A stretch of DNA of 64,000 nt from Thermocoleostomius sinensis A174 (GCF_026802175.1 NZ_CP113797.1:5185026-5249025); one strand, 5' to 3'; shown: positions 16,041-24,293, numbered from the stretch's first letter. Notes: a model not told the origin generated them from the letters alone. Made by a program: numbers and translations.

Positions 16041-18503
16041 ATGGCAACGTTCCTTACTGATTCTGCTGATATTGCTAGAGTCTACTACTCCTCAAAATTG
16101 AACTTGAAACAGCGTAGTGAGTTGGGTCAGTTCTTGACCCCCGCAACTGTCGCACGTTTCATGGCAGGACAATTCAACAACCTGTCTGGTCACATTCACC
16201 TTCTAGATCCTGGGGCTGGAATTGGAACTTTAACTGCTGCTGTAGTAGAGCGGTTACTGGCAAACCCTGCTCAGGTTGGTAGTTGCAGCATTACAGCATA
16301 TGAAGTCGAACCAGTCTTCTTCCCCTCGCTAAATCAAACCCTCACAGAATGCTGTGCTGCTTTGAGCAGCAAAGGAATTCAAGCAGATTATTACTTGCGA
16401 AAGGAGAATTTCATAAAAGCTAGTAGTGAAATGAACTTGCCACTCTTCCAGAAGGTAGTTCCAAGCTTTACTCATGCAATTCTTAATCCACCTTATAAGA
16501 AGATTCATAGTCAATCAGCAGAAAAGAAAGTTCTTTCAAGTATTGGGATTGATACTGTAAATTTCTACAGCGCATTTGTTTGGCTTGCCATCCTACAACT
16601 TATAGATGATGGCGAAATGGTTGCGATTACGCCTAGAAGTTTTTGCAATGGAACGTATTTTCGCCCTTTCCGAAAAGCTTTTCTAGAATATATGAAACTA
16701 GATAAAATTCATATATTTGAGAGTAGAACAGCAACCTTCTCAGAAGGTGAGGTATTGCAGGAAAATATTATTTTTCACGCACTAAGATCTAAACAAAAAC
16801 CTAGCAATGTAAAAATAACTAGCAATTCTGAGATTGCATTAGATGAGATTTCAGAATCAAGATATGCTTCCTATGACGAAGTAATTGAGCCGAATGATTC
16901 CGAACAGTTTATTCATATTGTTACAAATCCTCTCAAAAATTCCTTGAGAGTTCAAATGAATAAAATGCCCTGTACGTTGGATGAAATAGGCTTAGAAGTT
17001 TCGACGGGTCCAGTTGTTGATTTTCGCCTAAAAACATCTTTAAGAAACTATTTGAGTGATGGAACTGTTCCACTACTTTATCCAGAATCTGTAAAACTAA
17101 GTAAATTAGTGTTTCCTCCTGACAATCCCCGCAAGCCCATTGCGATCGAAAAAAATCAAGATACAGAAAAATGGCTAATTGAGCCTGGTTGGTATGTTTT
17201 GACAAAACGTTTTTCATCTAAAGAAGAAAAGCGTCGTGTTGTTGCTGCTGTATGTTCTCCTATTGGTTCAAAATCTCTTGGTGTCGAAAATCATCTCAAT
17301 TACTATCATGCTAAAGGAAAAGGAATGCCCCCTGATGTAGCTAAAGGTTTAGCAACATTTCTTAATTCAACTTTATTTGATAGCTACTTTCGTCAATTTA
17401 GTGGACATACACAAGTTAATGCTACCGACCTTCGTAGGGTTAAATATCCATGTAAAAATGACTTGATCCAAATAGGAGTTCGAGTTGGGAGCAATGACTT
17501 AAACCAAGAAGAAATCGATAAAGTTGTACATGAAGTTCTATCAATTATGGATGAAGCGACAGCCGCAGTTCAAGCAAACAAGCGAATCGAAGAAGCACTT
17601 GTAATTCTCAAGGCTATCTCTGCTCCTAGAGAGCAACAAAATGAAAGATCTGCACTCTGTTTACTTGCGTTAGCAGATATTCAACCTGATAAACCCTGGA
17701 GCCAAGCTACTGCACCAAAACGCGGAATCACAGAAATGATGGATTGGTTCCGTGATCATTACGGAAAACAATATGCACCAAACACACGCGAAACTGTTCG
17801 ACGACAGACAATGCATCAATTTGTGCAGATGGGATTGGTGGTTGAAAATCCAGACAAACCAGACCGACCAATTAACAGCCCTAAGTGGTGCTACCAACTT
17901 CATCAGCAAGCGTTATCACTGCTTCAAGTTTATGGCTCTGAGAGGTGGGAAGAAGCTCGTAGAAATTACGCGGTTTCAGTTACTAATTTGTTGCAAGCCA
18001 GGAATCGAAATTTGTCCATGATTCCTATAACCTTGCCCGATGGTCAGGCGATTCAGCTTTCGTCAGGTGGGCAAAATATTTTAATTAAAGACATCTTAGA
18101 AAGCTTTTGTCCAAGATTTACGCCAGGGGGCGTAGTTCTATATATTGGCGATGCTGGTGATAAATTTATAATCAATGAAACACAAAAATTCCGAGAAATG
18201 GGGATTGAATTAGATCCTCACGGAAAAATGCCTGATGTTGTGGTGTATCACAGACAGCAAGATTGGCTTGTCCTTATAGAAGCTGTGACTAGTCATGGTC
18301 CAGTTAACTTAAAACGCCACAATGAGCTAAAACAGCTCTTTCAGTCAAGTCGTAAGGGTCTAGTCTTTGTTACTGCTTTCCCCAGTCGTAGGGAAATGAC
18401 TCGGTATCTTGCCGAAATTTCCTGGGAAACGGAAGTTTGGGTCGCTGATCAGCCCGATCACATGATTCACTTTAATGGAGAGAGATTCCTCGGTCCATAT
18501 TAG
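16041..18503 (+). CDS. fused type II restriction-modification protein: Eco57I-like methylase plus BsuBI/PstI-type endonuclease, cassette cargo
   Basis: An 820-residue single-chain R-M protein. The N-terminal half is an adenine-N6 methylase: QFLTPATVARFM, the SAM loop DPGAGIG at residues 56-62 and the catalytic NPPY at 149-152 (gamma-class order). The C-terminal half (about 540-820) matches BsuBI/PstI restriction endonucleases. Its core is MPDVVVY at 730-736 followed by LVLIEAVTSHGPV near 744-756, giving the PD...(E)xV metal site. In BsuBI and PstI these are two proteins; here they are one polypeptide. R-M genes are addictive and could stabilise a cassette array. It is the sole gene between attC2 and attC3. 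The recognition site may be PstI-like but cannot be read from sequence. Confidence 0.9.
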   Translation: MATFLTDSADIARVYYSSKLNLKQRSELGQFLTPATVARFMAGQFNNLSGHIHLLDPGAGIGTLTAAVVERLLANPAQVGSCSITAYEVEPVFFPSLNQTLTECCAALSSKGIQADYYLRKENFIKASSEMNLPLFQKVVPSFTHAILNPPYKKIHSQSAEKKVLSSIGIDTVNFYSAFVWLAILQLIDDGEMVAITPRSFCNGTYFRPFRKAFLEYMKLDKIHIFESRTATFSEGEVLQENIIFHALRSKQKPSNVKITSNSEIALDEISESRYASYDEVIEPNDSEQFIHIVTNPLKNSLRVQMNKMPCTLDEIGLEVSTGPVVDFRLKTSLRNYLSDGTVPLLYPESVKLSKLVFPPDNPRKPIAIEKNQDTEKWLIEPGWYVLTKRFSSKEEKRRVVAAVCSPIGSKSLGVENHLNYYHAKGKGMPPDVAKGLATFLNSTLFDSYFRQFSGHTQVNATDLRRVKYPCKNDLIQIGVRVGSNDLNQEEIDKVVHEVLSIMDEATAAVQANKRIEEALVILKAISAPREQQNERSALCLLALADIQPDKPWSQATAPKRGITEMMDWFRDHYGKQYAPNTRETVRRQTMHQFVQMGLVVENPDKPDRPINSPKWCYQLHQQALSLLQVYGSERWEEARRNYAVSVTNLLQARNRNLSMIPITLPDGQAIQLSSGGQNILIKDILESFCPRFTPGGVVLYIGDAGDKFIINETQKFREMGIELDPHGKMPDVVVYHRQQDWLVLIEAVTSHGPVNLKRHNELKQLFQSSRKGLVFVTAFPSRREMTRYLAEISWETEVWVADQPDHMIHFNGERFLGPY

Positions 18504-18545
18504 TGCCCGGAAAAGCGTTCTTAAAGATCTCATTTGTGAGAGTAC

Positions 18546-18631
18546 ACCTAACACTGCGTTGGTGCGGACGGTACGGAGGTTATCGGTGAGTGTTCGAGGT
18601 TATCTGCCGCCGCACAACTTCACCGTTAGCT
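18546..18631 (+). other. attC-type recombination site (attC3)
   Basis: R'' is ACCTAAC at 18546-18552 and R' is GTTAGCT at 18625-18631. The arms GTTGGTGCGGACGG and CCGCCGCACAAC pair with one extra G. It is almost identical to attC4 at 21520. R'' complements R' of attC2. Confidence 0.95.
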
Positions 18632-18779
18632 AGCTTAGTTTTTCTACGAACGTGACGTGCACCAAGTCTTCACAATCATGAAAAGAGAAAGTAAATTTTA
18701 CTCCTCACTAGTGATTTTTAGAGATAAGGAAGAGAAATAAGTGTGATTATGAGGTAAATGCGATATAAGGCAAGTAATA

Positions 18780-19340
18780 ATGCAAAGAGCTGTTTTGTGT
18801 AAGGCGACTGATTTTGCTGCTAAGAGGATACTAAGCAGCAGTCTGGTTCTTAAATCAGGAGCTCTTATTTTGGGTAGCTTAGCTAGTATTTTTCTACTAC
18901 CCAGTCATCCGGCAGTGAGCCAAAGTCGTATTTTCCATGGCGTTCAAGTCTCCCAAGATTTCGACACAAGTTCCGATTTAGCAGACTTGATCAGAGAAAC
19001 GATTACAGGACAAGGATTTTCTGAAATTCGATTAGGCCAATGGGTAGTGGTTCCTGGAAGTAGAGATAACTACTACACATATGAGGTGCAGGAACTTACG
19101 GTGCAGTCAACATTCCAAACTTATGTGATCTTTCTGCTTACTGATTCCACATCCAATAATCCTAAACATGTTTCGTTTGGGGTTGATTGCACTGATAACA
19201 AGCTTAGACCAGTAAGATATCGTGTGTTTTCCAATAGAGGCAACACCTTAACTAATCAGTCAGTTAATGAGCCTTGGACTGCTCCATACAATGATTTTTG
19301 GCAAGACTTAGTTGATAGGGTTTGCAGCCTAGGAAGCTAG
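18780..19340 (+). CDS. hypothetical exported protein, cassette cargo
   Basis: A 186-residue protein that I do not recognise. The N-terminus has a basic stretch and then a hydrophobic segment (SGALILGSLASIFLLPSHPAV, residues about 26-46), consistent with a signal peptide or anchor. The remainder looks like a small mixed alpha/beta domain with one Cys pair candidate (VDCTD and RVCSL). It lies 148 bp after attC3 and shares its strand. A+T-rich composition separates it from chromosomal neighbours. It may be secreted; nothing else can be said. Confidence 0.6.
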   Translation: MQRAVLCKATDFAAKRILSSSLVLKSGALILGSLASIFLLPSHPAVSQSRIFHGVQVSQDFDTSSDLADLIRETITGQGFSEIRLGQWVVVPGSRDNYYTYEVQELTVQSTFQTYVIFLLTDSTSNNPKHVSFGVDCTDNKLRPVRYRVFSNRGNTLTNQSVNEPWTAPYNDFWQDLVDRVCSLGS

Positions 19341-19705
19341 CCAGGTACTTAATGCACTCTAAATTTTTTGTCGCATCCAATAGGTATCATTTCATCTAAC
19401 AGACAATTATCGCTTCGATGCAAAATATTTATGGCTGTTCGTCTTCTTCCCAACATCTTTAACAGGTCAATGAAGCAGCGGTTTGAAGATTCTTGCTTGG
19501 CTTTAGTTCACTCATCGCTGCTTATCTTGTTCGTTAGCTGGCTGAAGTAAATGGAAAATCTTGGGAGTTTATGTCTGCATCTCAATGACATAAAATTTTA
19601 TAGGTATGCTCAATGTATACAATCTCATAGAAATTTCACGAGACATTGCCAAAGAGTTTGATTATTCTAGTATCGTAAAGCTATATTATTAACAAGAGAA
19701 TTTTA
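19341..19705. other. 365-bp gap in the attC3-attC4 interval
   Basis: No recognisable gene. A 60-codon frame at 19368-19550 has no ribosome site or conserved features. The A+T-rich end (19600-19700) probably holds the promoter of the next gene. Confidence 0.45.
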
Positions 19706-20401
19706 TTGGGGCTGCGTGGCTATTTTCACTTTGAAGCACATCTCCGTTTTGCTTGTTTACCTCAATTCTTGTTATTTTTGACACTGTCATTGCTATTTAT
19801 TAGTTTCCTTGTCTTTCTTGCCATCATTGCATACATACCTTGGTATTTAGGCAAATTAGGAGACACAATTTTAGATTGGCTAATGACGATATCCGAATCA
19901 AATAGGAGCGGATATAATTTTCTAAGCTTTATTTTTTTGCCTCCTGTTATTTTTTATGGCTATTTATTGGCGATATTTCTAGTAAGTGTACCTGGTCTTT
20001 TAGGATTTGCTGATTTTTTTGATTGTCCTGGCTTTCAAAAAGCAGTATCATCGAATCTTAATACAGCATTTGCACTACGCTCTTACATTCGTTTTAAGTT
20101 GCCCTTTAAAGTAATCGCCTTTGCACCTCTTATGATGCATTTGTATGGTACTTTTCTGATTTTACTTACCGCTTCTTTGGGAGTTGTAATAACTTTTATT
20201 CCACACCAGATTGGCAAACTGGGGCATATACTCTTGAATTTAGCCCTTCGCCTGTCTGATTTTGACGACTCTAAACTCGATTTTTTGACTTTAACATTTT
20301 TGCCTCTTGCAATTTATGGAATTTGTATTCTTGCCATAATTATTTTAATAATTCCTGTCATATTGTTTGCTATGTTGGATATTTTAGTTGATTCTATTTA
20401 A
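19706..20401 (+). CDS. hypothetical integral membrane protein with internal duplication, cassette cargo
   Basis: About 231 residues and mostly hydrophobic, with roughly six membrane segments. The two halves resemble one another: IPWYLGKLGDTILDWLM followed by LSFIFLPPVIFYG matches IPHQIGKLGHILLNLAL followed by LTLTFLPLAIYG. This implies a duplicated unit of about 110 residues. The start is uncertain; TTG at 19706 has a weak GAGAA upstream and no ATG is available before the first membrane segment. No family was recognised. It shares the long attC3-attC4 interval with four other open frames. Confidence 0.5.
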   Translation: MGLRGYFHFEAHLRFACLPQFLLFLTLSLLFISFLVFLAIIAYIPWYLGKLGDTILDWLMTISESNRSGYNFLSFIFLPPVIFYGYLLAIFLVSVPGLLGFADFFDCPGFQKAVSSNLNTAFALRSYIRFKLPFKVIAFAPLMMHLYGTFLILLTASLGVVITFIPHQIGKLGHILLNLALRLSDFDDSKLDFLTLTFLPLAIYGICILAIIILIIPVILFAMLDILVDSI

Positions 20402-20826
20402 ATGTTTTTTGCTATTTATCAAAGTCACTTCTTTGTTTTCTAATGCTTCTAGTGAAATAGGACTAGGATGCGCTAGCGTAAATGTAACAAATCATGGTCT
20501 AAAAGATGTGTTAAGCGAAGCCTTAACACATCCTGCCAACTACAAGCTCAACACCATCACCAAGATTTGCACAGTGGCAGGGGTTACATCCCAATCGGCT
20601 TTGCAAACCTCAATTCTGGCAATAGTAATGGTTTCGCTCATGATCTACACATTAACCGATTCAGAGTACTCAAATCCCGATTTCTTCGTTAACCCCTGAA
20701 ACAGGTGCAATTACCAAGTACAATCCATCGGTGGTTAACGATGCATTCAGTCAGGTTAGCGATTCGGGTGTCTTTTATGGGAGGCTATAATAGCTTTATG
20801 TTGCTTAAGTTGCTTGGAATACGTAT
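20402..20826. other. decayed coding remnant with a strong hairpin
   Basis: A perfect 11-bp stem, GATGTGTTAAG (20505-20515) and CTTAACACATC (20522-20532), encloses a 6-nt loop and is not followed by a T run. Further on, two frames give peptide pieces that join into one sentence only with a frameshift: TDSEYSNPDFFVNP, then ETGAITKYNPSVVNDAFSQ. This looks like a fragment of an exported protein. I see no intact gene. Confidence 0.4.
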
Positions 20827-21105
20827 ATGAGCCAGCAGTTGACTCTAGAAATCAGTGATGAGGTCTACGCTGACTTGCAGCGTAAGGCCAGTGCAGTAGG
20901 CATCTCTATAACGGAGTGGATAGTGACCATTCTCAGCAGGCAGAGTACCGTAGCTAGCAGGGTGGCACTGTCCCCAGAGCAACAAGAGCAGGCACGGCAG
21001 AAGTTTAAGAGTCATGCAGGGGTAATCAGTTTAGGGTACGCAACGGGTATAGACAACGAAGCAATTGATGCAGACCTTGCCAAAGCTTATACCGATGAGT
21101 ATTAG
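20827..21105 (+). CDS. antitoxin-like protein (VapB role), cassette cargo
   Basis: A 92-residue protein. The N-terminal third (LTLEISDEVYADLQRKASAV, then SITEWIVTIL) has the strand-helix-helix pattern of ribbon-helix-helix antitoxins. The C-terminal part is charged and probably disordered, as expected for a toxin-neutralising tail. It is 15 bp upstream of a PIN-domain gene on the same strand, the classic antitoxin-then-toxin order. The role is inferred from context; the N-terminal fold is moderately clear. Confidence 0.75.
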   Translation: MSQQLTLEISDEVYADLQRKASAVGISITEWIVTILSRQSTVASRVALSPEQQEQARQKFKSHAGVISLGYATGIDNEAIDADLAKAYTDEY

Positions 21106-21120
21106 CGGCGGGGTTATTTT

Positions 21121-21525
21121 GTGCTTTTAGATACATCTGGCTTGCTGTGCTACTTGCATCGTGATGAGCCGCAGCATGAGAAAGCTGTACAACTTGTCGA
21201 TGATTCAACCAGTGGGCTTCTGACTCACAGCCATGTCCTGGCTGAGTTGGTGGCCCTTGCCCTCATTCGTCGCTTTCCTCGGGCTAAGGTTTTAGCGTTT
21301 GTAGTTGACTTGGTTGATAACCCGGACATTGAAACGGTTTGGGTTGATGAGCAACTGCACCGAGAGGCTATGCAGCTTTTGCTTGCTCGGCAGGACAAGG
21401 GGTATTCCTTATGCGATGCGGTCAGCTTTATTCTGATGCGCCAGCGGGGAATAACCGATGCATTGACGACAGATCGCCATTTTGAGCAGGAGAGATTTAT
21501 TAGACTCCTGCCGCCAGCTAGCTAA
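21121..21525 (+). CDS. PIN-domain toxin (VapC-like), cassette cargo
   Basis: A 134-residue PIN ribonuclease. The four acidic metal ligands are visible: Asp4 in LLDTSGLL, Glu42 in LAELVAL, Asp99 in SLCDAVSF and Asp118 in LTTDRHF. VapC toxins cleave tRNA or rRNA and are held by the cognate antitoxin, here the 92-residue protein directly upstream. The start is GTG at 21121. The stop TAA lies inside the R'' box of attC4, so the pair is the last cargo of the attC3-attC4 cassette. Toxin-antitoxin cassettes are commonly proposed to stabilise large integrons. Confidence 0.9.
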   Translation: MLLDTSGLLCYLHRDEPQHEKAVQLVDDSTSGLLTHSHVLAELVALALIRRFPRAKVLAFVVDLVDNPDIETVWVDEQLHREAMQLLLARQDKGYSLCDAVSFILMRQRGITDALTTDRHFEQERFIRLLPPAS

Positions 21526-21605
21526 CACTGCGTTGGTGCGGACGGTAAAGAGGTTGTCGGTGGGTGTTCAAGGTGATCTACCGCCGCACAACTTCACCGT
21601 TAGCC
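21520..21605 (+). other. attC-type recombination site (attC4)
   Basis: R'' is AGCTAAC at 21520-21526 and R' is GTTAGCC at 21599-21605. It differs from attC3 at only a few central positions. R'' exactly complements R' of attC3, including the unusual C in GTTAGCT. It is the last plus-strand site; cassettes beyond it are on the minus strand. Confidence 0.95.
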
Positions 21606-21689
21606 TGCTTTAACTCCAGTTAGGGCAGTACACCCCAAAACGTTTTATGAGGTGCTTTATGGCAAATGGTTAGGTCTCTATTTTTCGTA

Positions 21690-21707
21690 AGTACCCTTGA
21701 GGGTACT
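21690..21707. terminator. hairpin at the junction of the two cassette blocks
   Basis: AGTACCC-TTGA-GGGTACT is a perfect 7-bp stem with a 4-nt loop, 9 bp past the original stop codon (21716) of the interrupted zinc-ribbon gene. In the minus direction it is followed by TACGAAAAAT, a poor U-tract, so it would be a weak terminator. Confidence 0.4.
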
Positions 21708-21782
21708 ATTGCATTCTAATTATGTTGTCTAAAATTGATTTGCTTGCCCTGATATCTAGCAAAATTGGTTGATTCCACCTTA

Positions 21783-22695
21783 GAGGGTGTTTGAGAAGCC
21801 AGGAAGGTCGTAAAAAAGCTCACTCAGTGTAGGCTGCGAATAGCAAATATCTACAGCCCTGAGTGAGTCAGATGAGTAAAGCATATCCCAGTAACCTAAC
21901 CCGCGCCCAATATGAGGTTTTGAGTGAATTAATTCCAGCAGCAAAGCCAGGTGGTCGTCCTCGCAGCGTTGACCTGTGGGAGGTGCTCAATGCCATGCTC
22001 TATGTTCTGGTTGAAGGCTGTCGTTGGCGTTCTTTACCTGGTGATTTCCCAGCCTGGCAGACGGTGTACACGTACTTCCGCAACTGGCGATTGGACGGCA
22101 CCTGGATTTCCATTCATGACCAGTTGCACCAGTGGGTTCGCATCGATGCGCAACGCTATCCTAGTCCATCAGAAGCGATCATCGATAGCCAAAGCATCAA
22201 GAGTGCAGCAGGAGTTCATCAACAAGTTGGCTTTGATGGAGGCAAGCTGATTACAGGACGCAAACGATTTTTAACGGTGGATACGTTAGGACTGGTTTTG
22301 CGGGTGTTTGTGAGTGCGGCAAACCTGGGGGAACGCGAAGGGGGCAAACGTGTCCTCAAACGAGTCAAACGGATGAAGAAAAAGGTTTCACGCTTAATCA
22401 CCATTTGGGTAGACGGCGGGTTCGATGGCGCCCCTTTTCTGATGTGGGTGATGGATGTTTGTCGTTGGATTGTGCAAGTTGTACTGCGACCTGAGCAAAC
22501 CAAAGGCTTTAGCTTGCTCAAAAAGAGGTGGGTGGTAGAACGAACTTTTGGTTGGCTAATGGGATGCAGACGGTTGGTCAGAGACTATGAATTATTACCA
22601 GAGACATCAGAAACCTTGATCTACCTTGCCATGATTCGGATTATGGTGAGGCGGTTGGCATAAATTTGACACCTCAAATCTTTTCAAACACCCTC
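21783..22695 (+). mobile_element. IS5-family insertion sequence, copy 2 (913 bp)
   Basis: Complete, in plus orientation, with matching TTA target duplications at 21780-21782 and 22696-22698. It is inserted into the 3' end of a zinc-ribbon gene; removing the IS and one TTA restores an open frame. The matching duplications and restored frame show a simple insertion with no rearrangement at this copy. Confidence 0.95.
21863..22663 (+). CDS. IS5 family transposase (copy 2)
   Basis: A 266-residue DDE transposase, identical in protein sequence to copies 1, 3 and 4 (Asp108, Asp184, Glu226). This is the only copy on the plus strand. Confidence 0.95.
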   Translation: MSQMSKAYPSNLTRAQYEVLSELIPAAKPGGRPRSVDLWEVLNAMLYVLVEGCRWRSLPGDFPAWQTVYTYFRNWRLDGTWISIHDQLHQWVRIDAQRYPSPSEAIIDSQSIKSAAGVHQQVGFDGGKLITGRKRFLTVDTLGLVLRVFVSAANLGEREGGKRVLKRVKRMKKKVSRLITIWVDGGFDGAPFLMWVMDVCRWIVQVVLRPEQTKGFSLLKKRWVVERTFGWLMGCRRLVRDYELLPETSETLIYLAMIRIMVRRLA

Positions 22696-23170
22696 TTAGA
22701 TGGATTAAAAGGAACATAGCCACCTAAAACAGATGCAACTTTATCGATCGCAGTATCTGTAAACGATAGATTTAGCTTTCTTGAGTAGTTACTTTCTGTT
22801 TGTTCTTCCTCCAATGAAAAATTATTCATAGGAGTAGCAGTAGTTTGAGACACACTTAAAGAAGTACCGCACTTAAGACACTTGCTTTTATTTCTAATTA
22901 CGTAGCTGCTGCACGCTAGACACTTGACTTGCTGCTCACAACTAACGCAGAAGTTATACGCCTCATCAATTAGAACATCACAGTGCGGGCAATTCGGCAC
23001 AGTCAGGTCTTCCCAAATTCTCTCGGCAATTCATCGCTAGTATACCCGTGCTTCTTATACAACGCCCACCTATTTGGGGACATTTGCCCCTAAATCAACT
23101 TCAAAACACTAACCCACTCAAAACATAGGGGGAACGGAATCTGAGTTCTAACCAACGAAACATCTGTTAC

Positions 23171-23185
23171 GCCCTAACCAAGGGC
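23171..23185. promoter_or_regulatory. conserved hairpin in cassette leader (copy 1)
   Basis: GCCCT-AACCA-AGGGC lies just after the R' box of the minus-strand attC at 23192. The same structure with a compensated base pair, GTCCT-AACCA-AGGAC, occurs at 27958-27972 in the same position relative to another attC. The flanking sequence GGCATAACG...TAAGC is also shared. Confidence 0.55.
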
Positions 23186-23191
23186 TAAGCG

Positions 23192-23281
23192 GCATAACGT
23201 TGCCCATCACCCGCCGCAGACAACCTCTGAATCATAACCGATCAACCTTCCGGCGGTCGGTGTGCATGGGTGTTGTTAGCC
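23192..23281 (-). other. attC-type recombination site (attC-A)
   Basis: Minus orientation. R'' reads GGCTAAC (plus-strand GTTAGCC at 23275-23281) and R' reads GTTATGC (plus-strand GCATAAC at 23192-23198). The outer arms ACACCGACCG and GCGGCGGGTG match attC0. R'' complements R' of attC-B. Confidence 0.9.
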
Positions 23282-23304
23282 AATATGCATTCCCATCCTG
23301 ACAT

Positions 23305-23362
23305 TGAAATGTCAAAAAGACATATCTCAGCTATGAAATGTCAAAAAGACATATCTCAGCTA
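23305..23362. repeat. perfect 29-bp tandem duplication
   Basis: A 29-bp unit beginning TGAAATGTCAAAAAGACATA occurs at 23305-23333 and again at 23334-23362 with no mismatch. Each unit contains the palindrome ATGTCaaaaaGACAT. The right unit includes the stop codon (23356-23358) of the glycosyltransferase-like gene, so the duplication lies between the gene end and its attC site. Confidence 0.9.
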
Positions 23363-24162
23363 TTTTCCCTTGCATGAGTGCTAATGGAGCTGGGTCGCTG
23401 TCCCCATGATTTGAGCCAAACGTATTCTTCTTGCCTTGTAGCCAACCAAATACACCAAGTTAGAAGAGTAATTTGCCTAAGAATTGGCAAACTCGCAAAA
23501 CTTACAATCCTTGCCTTTCGCTTTTTAGATGGCGTGTTTGAACTAAGGCTACCAGAGCGGACACGATATTTTAAGAGTACTTTAGGGCACCTAGATTTGC
23601 GAACGGCATCCTTCGTTCGTATCCACCACTCACCATCCTCCACTGACGGTAGTGAGTCTTGAAATGGGTATTGCTTCATTATTTCAGTACGTACCAACCA
23701 TGAAGAAGGCATGGGGATATTGCGTGCTAGGGTAAATGCGCATAGCTTACCATCTTCATTGATGAGGGCGTGATCAGCACCTACGAAATCACTTTTTGTA
23801 GCGTCTGCCCAACGCCTCTGGATGAAAGTCTTACCTGTACACCACACATCATCACCATCACAGTAAGCGACCCAATGCATCCTGACAAAATTTAGAGCGT
23901 GATTCCGAACTGCTCCTAGAAAAGCCATTGGCATATGTACTATTTCCAATCTTGGATCTTCCTTGAGACTACCGAGAATCCTATCTAACCAAGCATTCTT
24001 CTCCTCAATACAAAGGATAATTTGACCGATGCTTGGGTCTGTAAGCGTTGCTTCTAATGTTTCCAATAAAAACGGCTCTTCACCATCTGTCATGGCTGTG
24101 ATTATTGCTGCTACATCTTGATGATTGTTTTGATGCTCGTCAGGCATACCTACCATCTCCAT
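23356..24162 (-). CDS. family 2 glycosyltransferase-like protein, cassette cargo
   Basis: About 268 residues of GT-A type. The N-terminal strands include AAIITAMTDGEEPFLLETL and IILCIEEKN; the donor-binding acidic motif is VAYCDGDDVW, preceded by FLGAVRNHALN. The C-terminal EDGEWWIR segment fits the usual ED acid position of GT2 enzymes. The start is not certain: I used the ATG at 24162, while GTG at 24225 extends the frame by 21 unconserved residues and an ATG at 24147 has GGAG nearby. The stop is inside a 29-bp tandem duplication. It sits between attC-B and attC-A as a single-gene cassette. The sugar acceptor is unknown. Confidence 0.8.
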   Translation of the reverse strand: MEMVGMPDEHQNNHQDVAAIITAMTDGEEPFLLETLEATLTDPSIGQIILCIEEKNAWLDRILGSLKEDPRLEIVHMPMAFLGAVRNHALNFVRMHWVAYCDGDDVWCTGKTFIQRRWADATKSDFVGADHALINEDGKLCAFTLARNIPMPSSWLVRTEIMKQYPFQDSLPSVEDGEWWIRTKDAVRKSRCPKVLLKYRVRSGSLSSNTPSKKRKARIVSFASLPILRQITLLTWCIWLATRQEEYVWLKSWGQRPSSISTHARENS

Positions 24163-24293
24163 ATCAACACAGATTATCCTAGCGAAAGAAAAATTACGAA
24201 AGTATAAATAGTTACGAAAAATCACACTTTCTTTAAAGTTGGAGTGACGTGTAACATCTCATCTATAAGGAACAGCCCAACAGAGAGCTTGCT

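Larger units (their letters stand above)
21716..23000 (-). pseudogene. double zinc-ribbon protein gene interrupted by IS copy 2, cassette cargo
   Basis: The product begins MPNCPHCDVLIDEAYNFCVSC and continues with CLACSSYV and CLKCGTSL, giving four CxxC pairs, enough for two zinc ribbons in the first 50 residues. A Ser/Thr-rich linker and a short hydrophobic patch follow. Frame 22674-23000 ends inside the IS, which adds RVFEKI. Removing the IS and one TTA joins ...NPSK to VESTNFARYQGKQINFRQHN and a TAG at 21716, an original protein of about 122 residues. The 20 lost residues are not part of the ribbons, so a truncated product might still fold. The start GTG at 23000 is preceded by GGAAG. The cassette's own attC site is missing: none lies between 21606 and 21716. 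Confidence 0.75.

Noticed and set aside
23305-23362. CRISPR array
   Set aside because: Two 29-bp copies are directly adjacent with no spacer between them and no cas genes are present.
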